From: Alphaproteobacteria bacterium MarineAlpha9_Bin3
GTDB taxonomy: Bacteria > Pseudomonadota > Alphaproteobacteria > TMED109
NCBI GenBank assembly: GCA_002937655.1
Contig: PTKH01000001.1
Span: 62,001-126,000 of the forward strand
Reading direction: 5' to 3'
DNA: 64,000 bases
Numbering within the stretch: position 1 is the stretch's first letter; each line of letters starts with the position of its first letter. Positions 55,734-63,793 of this stretch are shown here, in pieces. Below the pieces are notes generated by a model. It was not told where the DNA came from. It saw nothing but the letters and a program-made list of their open reading frames with translations, and ran no database searches. Position numbers and translations under genes: made by a program.

Positions 55734-56981
55734 TTAATCTTTCTCTCCAACATTATAAAGTGAAGTTTTTCCTATTCTGTCTAGACAAATTTCCGCAGTC
55801 CAAGGAAGCATCAAGGATCCACACCTTGAGTCTCTAAATATTCTTTCTAAAGATAATGATTTTAACATGGCTTGTCCTCCGCAAGTTCTTATGGCTAATT
55901 GTGCAATTTTGTGAGCACCTTCCATTACGGTATATTGTGTTGCGTAGGCTCTTTTAATTTGCTGAGGGCTTGGGTCGACTCCTGCTTCAGATATACTTTG
56001 AAACCAAATTGTTTTTATATTTTCCATTTGAATTTGCATTTCAGCTACTGATAACTGTTTTGTTGCATACATTCTTCTTTTTATTGGAGGAGTATTAGGA
56101 AGTTCTCCTCTTAAATACTTAATAGTAAAATCAAGGGCAGCTTGAGCTAACCCTACATATGTTGGAGAAAGAGTTAGAAACATATGAGGCCATCTTTTAG
56201 CAGCTTCATAATATTTTCCTTTCGGCATTAAGGCGGAATCTTTAGGCACAAATACATCCTTGAAAATTAAAGTCCTTGAAATGGTGCCTCGCATTCCAAG
56301 TGGATTCCAATCTCCTTGGACACTTACCCCTTTTGCGTTAGCAGGAACAGCAAGATATAGAGTATCTTTTTGTGAAGCTAATTCGTTGGTTTTCTTTTCC
56401 GTACACAATATTCCATAATATGAGGCATGTCCTGATAGAGAGGCAAATATTTTTTTTCCATTTATTATCCAGCCATTTTTTGTAGGTTGTGCATTGGTTA
56501 AGAATGGAGTAGCTCCTGCTGCTCCTCCACCACCTTCAGAGAAGGGTTGAGAATAAATAGCACCTTCTTTGATAATTCTTTTATAATGCATAGTTCTTTT
56601 TTTATCATGAGATTCTTGCATATTTTTTGGCATTTTTAGATCATCAGCTAAAATTCCTGTCCATAAAGTTGAACATACATGCATATTCCATGTAAGTGCA
56701 GTTGCTCCACAATATCTGCCTATTTCTGCAGCTGCTATAGCATAACCTCTAAAACCTGCTCCAAGCCCTCCTTTATTTTTAGGTATGCATATACCCAAAA
56801 ACCCTTCCTTATATAGATCCTTATAGTTTTCTATAGGAAATACGGCATTATCATCATATTTAAAGGCTCTATTAGCAAATTTTTTCATTCCTAATTCTCT
56901 AGCTTTATTAGATAAATTTTCTTCTTTTTTACTTAGTTTAAAAGCTTTTGTTTCAAAAATAGGACCGTCTATATTTTGCAT
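55734..56981 (-). CDS. Acyl-CoA dehydrogenase-fold flavoprotein
   Basis: A 415-residue protein with the full acyl-CoA dehydrogenase architecture: N-terminal helical domain (1-130), beta domain with GAIYSQPFSEGGGGAAGAT and NGWIINGKKIFASLSG (about 137-185), and C-terminal helical domain with RTCGGQAMLKSLSLERIFRDSR near 370. The usual catalytic glutamate of the Y-E-G-T motif is replaced, because the equivalent region reads LPWTAEICLDRIG (Pro393-Trp394). The alternative glutamate used by isovaleryl-type enzymes also appears missing. It may be a divergent dehydrogenase or a monooxygenase-like member. It is in the TRAP/ligase operon. Confidence 0.85.
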   Translation of the reverse strand: MQNIDGPIFETKAFKLSKKEENLSNKARELGMKKFANRAFKYDDNAVFPIENYKDLYKEGFLGICIPKNKGGLGAGFRGYAIAAAEIGRYCGATALTWNMHVCSTLWTGILADDLKMPKNMQESHDKKRTMHYKRIIKEGAIYSQPFSEGGGGAAGATPFLTNAQPTKNGWIINGKKIFASLSGHASYYGILCTEKKTNELASQKDTLYLAVPANAKGVSVQGDWNPLGMRGTISRTLIFKDVFVPKDSALMPKGKYYEAAKRWPHMFLTLSPTYVGLAQAALDFTIKYLRGELPNTPPIKRRMYATKQLSVAEMQIQMENIKTIWFQSISEAGVDPSPQQIKRAYATQYTVMEGAHKIAQLAIRTCGGQAMLKSLSLERIFRDSRCGSLMLPWTAEICLDRIGKTSLYNVGEKD

Positions 56982-57004
56982 TAAAAATTTTCCTCAAAAA
57001 AATA

Positions 57005-57772
57005 TTATAAATTTAATATAAAATCTTTGATACTCTTATTAAATATTTCAGGTTTTTCTAAATGTATCAAGTGACCACAATTTTTTATTTCTAAATATTG
57101 GGAATATTTAATTTTTTTGGACATGCTTTTCATAGTCTTAGAGGGTGCTTGTTTATCATTTTCTCCAGCAATTAATAATGTTGGTATTATAATATCTTGT
57201 AATTTATGCCTAAGATCAAAGCCAACTAATGAATATATTGCTGACTTATAAGTGTTTTTTGGAATAGATCCCATAATTTTGCTAGCAAAATTTATAACTT
57301 TTTTATTTGGGTTTGATGACATTATATTTGTAATTGCATTTGTTGATATATCTTTCATTGACTTGCCTTTATTTAAGGGGTCAATACGTGACTTAATAAA
57401 ATTGTTCTGCCAAGATTCGTCACTACTTCCAAATTTTGCACTAGTAGCTATTAAAACTGCTGCTTTAGCAAAATTTACATTTTTAGTTATTATCTCTTGA
57501 ACTATCATACCACCAAGTGAATGGCCAATAAGAACTGGTTTGTTAATATTTTTAGATAATAAAAATTTGCAAATTGTGTCAGCATATTTGTTAATACTTA
57601 TATTTTTAATTTGTCTGGATTTTCCATAGCCTGGAAGGTCTATGGAAATTATAGAAAATGTTTTTTCAAATAGTTTTATCTGGTTAATAAAAGTTTCTGA
57701 TGTGCTTGCTATTCCATGAATAAAAACTATAGACCTTTTATTTTTAACTTTATTACCTATGAAGTTTAACAT
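57005..57772 (-). CDS. Alpha/beta hydrolase
   Basis: A 255-residue alpha/beta-hydrolase and first gene of the six-gene minus-strand operon. The triad is seen as Ser in VLIGHSLGGMIVQE (near 97), Asp in LIAGENDKQAPSKT (near 201) and His in NCGHLIHLEKPE (near 230). Motifs resemble ring-fission-product hydrolases and enol-lactonases such as PcaD. It may release the acid that is then handled by the ligase, but this is inferred from context. 23 bases separate it from the dehydrogenase-like gene. Confidence 0.85.
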   Translation of the reverse strand: MLNFIGNKVKNKRSIVFIHGIASTSETFINQIKLFEKTFSIISIDLPGYGKSRQIKNISINKYADTICKFLLSKNINKPVLIGHSLGGMIVQEIITKNVNFAKAAVLIATSAKFGSSDESWQNNFIKSRIDPLNKGKSMKDISTNAITNIMSSNPNKKVINFASKIMGSIPKNTYKSAIYSLVGFDLRHKLQDIIIPTLLIAGENDKQAPSKTMKSMSKKIKYSQYLEIKNCGHLIHLEKPEIFNKSIKDFILNL

Positions 57773-57903
57773 CTGAATTCTTTCGATTTTATAGTCGTTC
57801 CATTATAACGCTGTAATTATTTTTATTACTAATATATTATATTATTAGTAAGTAATTTTAATTTTAAATAGAATTTAATTCTATGGATCAGTTTAGGTAA
57901 ATT

Positions 57904-58137
57904 ATGAAAAAAAAATCTACAAAAATTTTATCTAATAAGTCGGCAGCTGCAATTAAAGCAGAATTAAAAAAATATTCTGAGACTTTCAATGTAAAAGAGA
58001 CTCAAAAAATAGTAGAAGAAGCTGTTGCAAAAGTTACAGAAGACTTATTAAAAGAATGGATGAATAATAACATAGACAAAGTTGTTAAAAAAGCAATTAA
58101 AGAAGAGTTGAAAAGTATCGCAAAGAAAAAGTTATAA
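57904..58137 (+). CDS. PopZ-like minimal polar-organising protein (DUF2497 C-terminal domain)
   Basis: A 77-residue protein. Its C-terminal part, residues about 44-77 (VTEDLLKEWMNNNIDKVVKK and on to AKKKL), matches the helical oligomerisation domain at the end of PopZ/DUF2497 proteins, whose signature reads LxxWLDxNLPxLVExLVxxEIExI. The N-terminal 40 residues include a basic SNKSAAAIKAELKKYSE segment. Caulobacter PopZ has 177 residues with a Pro/Glu-rich disordered middle, which is missing here. If functional it could assemble at a cell pole. It is encoded convergent to gcrA. Family assignment is by eye. Confidence 0.65.
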   Translation: MKKKSTKILSNKSAAAIKAELKKYSETFNVKETQKIVEEAVAKVTEDLLKEWMNNNIDKVVKKAIKEELKSIAKKKL

Positions 58138-58144
58138 AATATTT

Positions 58145-58492
58145 TTAATTTTTTATATCTTTTTTTCTATATGCTAGCATACAGTGGTCTATGCAATATG
58201 GTTTACCTATTTCTTGTCTTTTTCCACAAAAATGGAATTCATCAGTCCCAGGATCTCCATATGGCCATCTACATCCTTTGATTTTTAGATGAAACATTTT
58301 ATCAGTATTATCAATTTCAACTGGTTTTTTTTCTTTCTTCGTTTCATTAAGACCTAAGCGATTAGCTTTACCTATTACAGCGTTTCTAGTTATTCCTTCA
58401 CCAAGTTTTTCTGCAATATCTCTAGCAGGTATATTTTTACCCCAAAGCTTAGCTAATTTTTTTACTTTTGCTTCTGTCCATTTGAATGCCAT
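58145..58492 (-). CDS. gcrA: GcrA cell-cycle regulator
   Basis: A 115-residue GcrA protein, an alphaproteobacterial sigma-70 cofactor that activates genes with CcrM-methylated GANTC promoters. The N-terminal helix-turn-helix (about 1-48) includes FKWTEAKVKKLAKLWG and GITRNAVIGKANRLGL. The C-terminal cysteine/histidine-rich sigma-binding part shows CRWPYGDPGTDEFHFCGKR and KPYCIDHCMLAY (about 82-107). It is short compared with the about 170 residues of the Caulobacter protein. Convergent with the PopZ-like gene. Confidence 0.93.
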   Translation of the reverse strand: MAFKWTEAKVKKLAKLWGKNIPARDIAEKLGEGITRNAVIGKANRLGLNETKKEKKPVEIDNTDKMFHLKIKGCRWPYGDPGTDEFHFCGKRQEIGKPYCIDHCMLAYRKKDIKN

Positions 58493-58513
58493 TTGTTATA
58501 TCCAATACTTTAA

Positions 58514-59770
58514 TCAGTTATTAATAATTTTTGATGAGTTATTTGCTAACTCTATTATACTGTGAAGTAATACCTCTGTACCTCTAATTGCATCTTCCTT
58601 ATAAATATTCTCAATTTCGTTATGACTTATTCCATCAATACATGGAACAAAGATCATCGCAGTTGGTGCTATCGAGTTAATATTAACTGCATCATGACCT
58701 GCCCCAGAAATAATCTCTTTACTGGTATAATTAAGATTATTTGATACATCCTTGATTGTATTAATTATAGACTTATTAAATGAATTTGATTTTAATTCAA
58801 GTATCTGTTTGATTTCAATTTCAACTTTTTTATCTTTTTCTATCAATTTTATATTTTTTCTAAGCTCCTTATCCATTTTTTGGAGAGATTTATCAATTGG
58901 GTGTCTAAAATCAATAGTTAAAAAACAATTTCCTGGAATTACATTTCTTGATGGATTCGCAATTTCTAACACACCACACGTAGCGCATCCTCCAGGTTGA
59001 AAGTTATTACCAATTGAATTTACTAATAAAACAATTTCAGCAGAAGCTACTAGTGCATCCTTCCTTATAGTCATAGGTGTTGGTCCAGCATGAGCTTCCA
59101 TTCCAGTAATATTAATTTCATACCATTTTTGAGCTTGAGCTCCTGTAACTATTCCAATATTTTTATTCTCTATTTCTAGAATAGGACCTTGCTCTATATG
59201 CACTTCTATAAATCCTCCAATTGGTCGATGGGAGCATATTGTAGATCCATTATAATTAATTCTTGCTAGTTCTGATCCAAGAGTTGTTCCTGATTGATCT
59301 TTTATTAATAAAGCATCGTTTAAATCATGTAACCCAGAAAAAACTGCTGAGCCAGTCATCGCTGGCGGAAAACGACAACCCTCTTCATTAGTCCACATTA
59401 CTATTTCAATTGGTGCTTCTGTGATGTAATTAAATTCATTCAGAGTTCTGATAGCTTCCAAAGCACATAGTACTCCCAGAGCACCATCATATTTTCCTCC
59501 TGTAGGTTGAGTATCTAGATGACTGCCACTCATTATAGGAGCTAAAGCATTGTTTTTTCCCTCTCTTCTTGCAAAAATATTTCCCATTTGGTCTATACTG
59601 ATAGATAGGTTTTCTTTTTTACACCAACTTATAAATAAATCTCTAGATTGTTTATCTAAGTCAGTAAGTGCCTGTCTATTAACACCACCTTTGTCAGTGG
59701 CTCCTATTAAAGCCATTTCATTTAGGCTATCCCATAATCTTTCTTCATTTATTTTAATATTTGTTAGCAT
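58514..59770 (-). CDS. M20-family amidohydrolase (allantoate/N-carbamoyl amino acid hydrolase type)
   Basis: A 418-residue zinc hydrolase of the M20 HyuC/AllC branch. The ATG at 59770 is chosen: the frame is open to 59935, but the extra 55 residues are lysine/isoleucine-rich and atypical, and they run into the divergent promoter area. Metal-site regions are MSGSHLDTQPTGGKYDGALG (near 81), TNEEGCRFPPAMTGSAVF near 125, and the C-terminal GAGHDAVNI. Substrates in the family include allantoate, ureidoglycolate and N-carbamoyl amino acids; which applies here is unclear. Divergent from the FAH gene. Confidence 0.87.
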   Translation of the reverse strand: MLTNIKINEERLWDSLNEMALIGATDKGGVNRQALTDLDKQSRDLFISWCKKENLSISIDQMGNIFARREGKNNALAPIMSGSHLDTQPTGGKYDGALGVLCALEAIRTLNEFNYITEAPIEIVMWTNEEGCRFPPAMTGSAVFSGLHDLNDALLIKDQSGTTLGSELARINYNGSTICSHRPIGGFIEVHIEQGPILEIENKNIGIVTGAQAQKWYEINITGMEAHAGPTPMTIRKDALVASAEIVLLVNSIGNNFQPGGCATCGVLEIANPSRNVIPGNCFLTIDFRHPIDKSLQKMDKELRKNIKLIEKDKKVEIEIKQILELKSNSFNKSIINTIKDVSNNLNYTSKEIISGAGHDAVNINSIAPTAMIFVPCIDGISHNEIENIYKEDAIRGTEVLLHSIIELANNSSKIINN

Positions 59771-59911
59771 TATGTATCCGCAGTATTTATTTAAATATTT
59801 TATTAAAATAGTATAACATAAAATATGACTTTTTTTAATTTTTTGAATATAAATATTTTTTATATTTATTTTTTTTAAATTTCTAGAACCTATAAATAGA
59901 GAGGAATAATA

Positions 59912-60613
59912 ATGGCAACTAGTTTTGTTTTTCAACCATCTACTACTATTTGTAACATATTAAATAGTAATGATAAATTTCCTGTTAGAAGGATTCTTTG
60001 TGTAGGAGCTAACTATGTTGCACATGCTATAGAAATGGGCCGAGATCCATCTAGAGAACCACCTTTTTTCTTTGCCAAACCTTCAGATGCGATTGTAAAT
60101 GCAGATAGAGGATTAAATATTGTAGTTCCTTATCCTCCTCAAACAAATAATTTTCATTATGAAATGGAAATGGTAGTTGCTATAGGAAAAAATGCTACAA
60201 ATATAAATGTAGAAGAGGCTTTAAATACTATTTGGGGTTATGGAGCGGGAATAGATCTAACCAGAAGAGATTTACAAAAGGCTGCAAAGGATAAAGGTCG
60301 CCCATGGGAATTAGGAAAAGGATTTGATAATTCTGCAATAATTAGTTCTTTATGTCCAGCATCTAAAATAGGACACCCTGATAATGCTAGAATTTGGTTA
60401 AGTGTAAATGATATAATTAAACAAGATTCAAATATTAAAAAATTAATATGGTCTGTTCCAGAAATGATTTCATTTTTATCAAAGACTATGACACTTAAGG
60501 CTGGAGATTTAATATATACAGGAACGCCAGAGGGAGTAGGTCCAATTAATAAAGGTGATAAAATCGTAGGAGGTGTTGAGGGTATAGGTGAAATAAGTAT
60601 TAATATATCGTGA
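59912..60613 (+). CDS. FAH-family hydrolase (fumarylpyruvate/fumarylacetoacetate hydrolase-like)
   Basis: A 233-residue member of the fumarylacetoacetate hydrolase superfamily. The start segment FPVRRILCVGANYVAHAIEMG (about 25-45) and PPFFFAKPSDAIV are typical of NagK/YcgM-type enzymes, with metal ligands in EMEMVVAIGKNA (near 75-86) and DLTRRDLQ. The C-terminal GDLIYTGTPEGVGP is the catalytic loop. The next gene encodes a MaiA/NagL-like isomerase, so a maleylpyruvate or maleylacetoacetate pathway is likely. A GAGAGGA site precedes the ATG. Confidence 0.88.
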   Translation: MATSFVFQPSTTICNILNSNDKFPVRRILCVGANYVAHAIEMGRDPSREPPFFFAKPSDAIVNADRGLNIVVPYPPQTNNFHYEMEMVVAIGKNATNINVEEALNTIWGYGAGIDLTRRDLQKAAKDKGRPWELGKGFDNSAIISSLCPASKIGHPDNARIWLSVNDIIKQDSNIKKLIWSVPEMISFLSKTMTLKAGDLIYTGTPEGVGPINKGDKIVGGVEGIGEISINIS

Positions 60614-60624
60614 TGGAGTCAGCT

Positions 60625-61278
60625 ATGATCGAAAAACCTATACTATATAATTATTTTCGAAGCTCTACTTCGGTAAGAGTTAGAATTGCCTTGAATCTGA
60701 AAGATATTGATTATAATTATGTGCCGTTGCACTTAAGAAAAGAAGAACATAAAAAAAATGAATACTTACAAATAAATCCATACGGGTTATTGCCAACTTT
60801 AAAATTTCCTTCAGGAATTATTTTAAATCAATCTTTAGCTATTTTAGAATATTTAGATGAAGTATATCCAACACCGTCAATTTTACCATTAAACCCCATT
60901 GAAAAAGCAAAAGTTAGGTCTATGGCTTATGCAATAGCATTAGAGATTCACCCATTAAATAATCTTCATGTTTTAAATTATTTAAAAGATGACTTTATGG
61001 CAAATGAAGAAAAAATAAAATCTTGGTTTTCTAGATGGGTTCATAAAGCATTTGAACCATTTGAAAAGGTGTTAGAAAGTGATACGGAATCAGGTTCATA
61101 TTGTTTTGGAGACACACCGACTATAGCTGATATTTGTCTTTTTTCACAAGTAGTTAATAATACTAGGTTTGGTATAGATTTGTCAAAATACCCTAGGATA
61201 AATAACATATATGAAAATTGTTTAAAAAATAATTCTTTTATAAAAGCTCTACCAAAGTATCAACCAGATGCTGAATAG
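60625..61278 (+). CDS. maiA: Maleylacetoacetate/maleylpyruvate isomerase-like (zeta-class GST)
   Basis: A 217-residue glutathione-dependent isomerase of the zeta GST class. The ATG at 60625 is preferred because GGAG sits seven bases before it; the upstream GTG/ATG at 60610/60613 would overlap the FAH stop. The active-site motif is YNYFRSSTSVRVRIALNLK (about 8-26), and the thioredoxin cis-proline is in YGLLPTLKFPSG. NQSLAILEYLDE and the C-terminal GDTPTIADICL are normal. It is coupled to the FAH-family gene, and the pair forms a lower-pathway module. Confidence 0.9.
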   Translation: MIEKPILYNYFRSSTSVRVRIALNLKDIDYNYVPLHLRKEEHKKNEYLQINPYGLLPTLKFPSGIILNQSLAILEYLDEVYPTPSILPLNPIEKAKVRSMAYAIALEIHPLNNLHVLNYLKDDFMANEEKIKSWFSRWVHKAFEPFEKVLESDTESGSYCFGDTPTIADICLFSQVVNNTRFGIDLSKYPRINNIYENCLKNNSFIKALPKYQPDAE

Positions 61279-61285
61279 TATGACC

Positions 61286-62032
61286 TTATTTAAACGATTC
61301 TTTAAATAAGTTATGTATTCTTAACCAATGAGTTTCAGCACCTTTTTTATGATAAGTATGTCTATCAGGAAATGCAAAGCCATGCTCTGTTCCTTCATAA
61401 ATTTCCATTTTAAAATTTTGAGTATTTTTTTCAAAATGTTCTCGTATATTTTTTAAGGCTTCATCATCCACCCAGTTATCTTTTTCAGCAAAAGCCAAGT
61501 AAAGATTAGCTTTTATTCTTTCTGCCCCTAAGTGAGGAGAATCTTTTTTGTCGGTCATTATTTTTACTCCATAAAATGAAGCAGCAGCTGAGAATTTAGA
61601 GTTATATTTAGATGCAATGGAAACTATATACTGTCCGCTCATACAATATCCAATAGCACCATAGCCCTGATGAGATATACCTTCTTTATTATCTAAGAAA
61701 TCTAAAATATATTTAGTATCAGCTACTATTAATTCATTTGTAGTATCATCCATAGTCTTTATCATAGCTGTAAAATGACTTTTATCTTCTCTAATTTTTG
61801 CAAAGGTAAAAGGATAATTTCCTTCTTTTCCTACTCTATAAAATAAATTTGGAAGTAATACATAATATCCCATGGTAGCTAATCTTCTAGCCATATCTCT
61901 CAATTCTTCTCTTATTGCAGGAGCATCCATATATATAATAATTGCTGGAAATGGACCTCCTTCATCTGGAAAAACTTCAAACGTATCAATCTGACCATCC
62001 TTAGTATCTATATTAATAAAATTTTCAATCAT
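61286..62032 (-). CDS. Dienelactone hydrolase family protein
   Basis: A 248-residue DLH-family hydrolase. The Cys-Asp-His triad is visible: Cys in YGAIGYCMSGQYIVS near 126, Asp in LAFAEKDNWVDDE near 180, and His in YEGTEHGFAFPDR near 216. DLH hydrolyses dienelactone in chlorocatechol degradation, but many members are general esterases. It is close to the FAH/MaiA pair, in opposite orientation. A GGAAA site precedes the ATG. Part of a loose group of aromatic-like catabolic enzymes here. Confidence 0.87.
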   Translation of the reverse strand: MIENFINIDTKDGQIDTFEVFPDEGGPFPAIIIYMDAPAIREELRDMARRLATMGYYVLLPNLFYRVGKEGNYPFTFAKIREDKSHFTAMIKTMDDTTNELIVADTKYILDFLDNKEGISHQGYGAIGYCMSGQYIVSIASKYNSKFSAAASFYGVKIMTDKKDSPHLGAERIKANLYLAFAEKDNWVDDEALKNIREHFEKNTQNFKMEIYEGTEHGFAFPDRHTYHKKGAETHWLRIHNLFKESFK

Positions 62033-62061
62033 AATATTTCCTTTAGTTGTTATTATTATAT

Positions 62062-63045
62062 TTAACTATGTCCTGATATGTTTTTGGGTTGATAATGTTT
62101 TTCTAGAGATAAAATTTGTTTTTCAGATAATTTTAAACTCATACTATTTAGTAGAGTCTTTAATTGTGTTAATTTTCCAGGTCCAATTATTGGCGCAGTA
62201 ATTCCTTTTTTTTGTAATAGCCATGCAAGTGCAACTTCAACAGGCTGTCTATTTTCTTGTTCTGCCACTTTTTTAACAGAGTCTAAAATTTTAAAATCAG
62301 CTTTACTATAATAGTAATCTTCTGCAAGCACATCATTTTTTGCTCTATCAGTTTTTCCTCCTCCACTTTTAGTTCGGTTTCCTGCTAGAAAACCTCTTGC
62401 AAGCGGACTCCAAGGAGTAATAGCTAAACTATCATTTAAACAGAGTGGAATCATTTCTCTCTCTTCTTCTCTATAAATTAAATTTAAATGATTTTGCATA
62501 GAAATAAATTTTGTCCATCCATTTTTTTCTGCCGTTTCTTGAGCTTTAGCTAATTGCCAAGCAAACATACTTGAAGCGCCTATATACCTTGCTTTTCCTG
62601 ATTTAACTACATCGTGCAGAGCTTCCATAGTTTCTTCTATAGGGGTCTCATAATCCCATCTATGAATAATATATAAATCAACATAATCCATTTTAAGCCT
62701 TGATAAAGATGCATCTATTGCATTAAATATATATTTTCTAGATAAACCTTTTTGATTGGGGTTTTTACCCATAGGATTATAAACTTTTGTTGCTAATACT
62801 ATTTCATCTCTATTTGACATTTCTCTAAGGAGTTGACCTGTTACTTTTTCACAAGAACCATTAGAATATATGTCCGCAGTATCAAAAAAATTTATTCCAG
62901 ACTCTAGAGCATGTTTAAAAACTGGAGTTGCCTCTTTTTTTCCTAAAGCATAATTTCTCCAACCTTTTTGCATTGCAAACATCATTGTCCCAAAACAGAT
63001 TTTAGATACTTTAAGACCTGATTTACCTAAACGAACATATTGCAT
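62062..63045 (-). CDS. Aldo/keto reductase
   Basis: A 327-residue NADPH-dependent aldo-keto reductase of the YajO/Kv-beta-like group. The N-terminal RLGKSGLKVSKICFGTMMF is characteristic. The catalytic tetrad is visible as Asp/Tyr in FFDTADIYSNG near 55, Lys in LATKVYNPMGK near 84, and His in YIIHRWDYE near 124. The C-terminal cofactor site includes TAPIIGPGKLTQLKTLL. A strong AAGGAGA site precedes the ATG. Substrate is unknown; it is probably co-transcribed with the DLH gene 29 bases downstream. Confidence 0.9.
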   Translation of the reverse strand: MQYVRLGKSGLKVSKICFGTMMFAMQKGWRNYALGKKEATPVFKHALESGINFFDTADIYSNGSCEKVTGQLLREMSNRDEIVLATKVYNPMGKNPNQKGLSRKYIFNAIDASLSRLKMDYVDLYIIHRWDYETPIEETMEALHDVVKSGKARYIGASSMFAWQLAKAQETAEKNGWTKFISMQNHLNLIYREEEREMIPLCLNDSLAITPWSPLARGFLAGNRTKSGGGKTDRAKNDVLAEDYYYSKADFKILDSVKKVAEQENRQPVEVALAWLLQKKGITAPIIGPGKLTQLKTLLNSMSLKLSEKQILSLEKHYQPKNISGHS

Positions 63046-63214
63046 TATATCTCCTTAAATAATTGTAAGAGTAATATTCTACTTTTATTTTATTGTATGC
63101 GTCAATTTCATATAATAACTATTAGCAAAATTATATTTATAAAATCATATAAAATGATGCATTTGTTACCTAATAATTATATTCTATACTTAAATAAAAT
63201 TAGAAGGATGGATT

Positions 63215-63781
63215 ATGTTTTTTTATAGAATTGCTTTTATTCTTTTTTTGTTGATTAATTTTTCATATGCAAATGATTTATTAAAATATGAACAAAAAAG
63301 TAAAAGTGCTATTAAAGAATTATCTATTAGTTTACAAAAGTCTCTAAAATCAGTTCTTAAAGAATCAGGTCCAATTGTAGCAATAGAATATTGTAATATT
63401 GCTGCTTTAGCAATTACAAGTGATACATCAAATTTCAATAAAATCTCGATAAAGCGTACTAGTTTAAAATTAAGAAATAAAAGTAATAAACCAGATAAAT
63501 GGGAAATAGATGTTTTAAATAGTTTTGAAAAAAGAAAAAATAGTGGAGAAGAAATTTCAACTCTTAATTATCAGAATATTTATACAGAAAATAATGAAAT
63601 TTTTTATAGATATATGAAAGCTATACCAACGGTTAAAGCCTGCTTAACTTGCCATGGTTCAAATAGAAATCCAAAAGTAGTTATTAAACTTTCCGAATTA
63701 TATCCAGATGATAGTGCTTATAATTATGTAATAGGTGAAATTAGAGGAGCTTTTTCTGTTAAAATACCTATATCTAACTAA
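63215..63781 (+). CDS. Exported DUF3365 (Tll0287-like) haem-domain protein
   Basis: A 188-residue exported protein. The signal peptide covers about 1-20 (FILFLLINFSYAND). The DUF3365/Tll0287-like domain has SKSAIKELSISLQKSLKS, GPIVAIEYCNIAALAI near 57, and a single CxxCH motif in ACLTCHGSNRNP (about 141-152), so covalent c-type haem is likely in the periplasm. Such domains are thought to sense or transfer electrons. An AAGGATGGA site precedes the ATG. It lies 12 bases before the rhomboid gene and may be co-transcribed with it. Confidence 0.87.
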   Translation: MFFYRIAFILFLLINFSYANDLLKYEQKSKSAIKELSISLQKSLKSVLKESGPIVAIEYCNIAALAITSDTSNFNKISIKRTSLKLRNKSNKPDKWEIDVLNSFEKRKNSGEEISTLNYQNIYTENNEIFYRYMKAIPTVKACLTCHGSNRNPKVVIKLSELYPDDSAYNYVIGEIRGAFSVKIPISN

Positions 63782-63793
63782 AGTGATTGAATT

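Noticed and set aside
59771-59935. N-terminal extension of the M20 amidohydrolase
   Set aside because: The 55 extra residues are Lys/Ile/Asn-rich, do not resemble the family, and occupy the divergent promoter region and the start of the FAH gene. The ATG at 59770 gives normal length.
63040-63228. A 62-codon plus-strand frame upstream of the DUF3365 gene
   Set aside because: It overlaps both neighbours, has no ribosome site and no recognisable protein features. I treat it as spacer holding the promoters.
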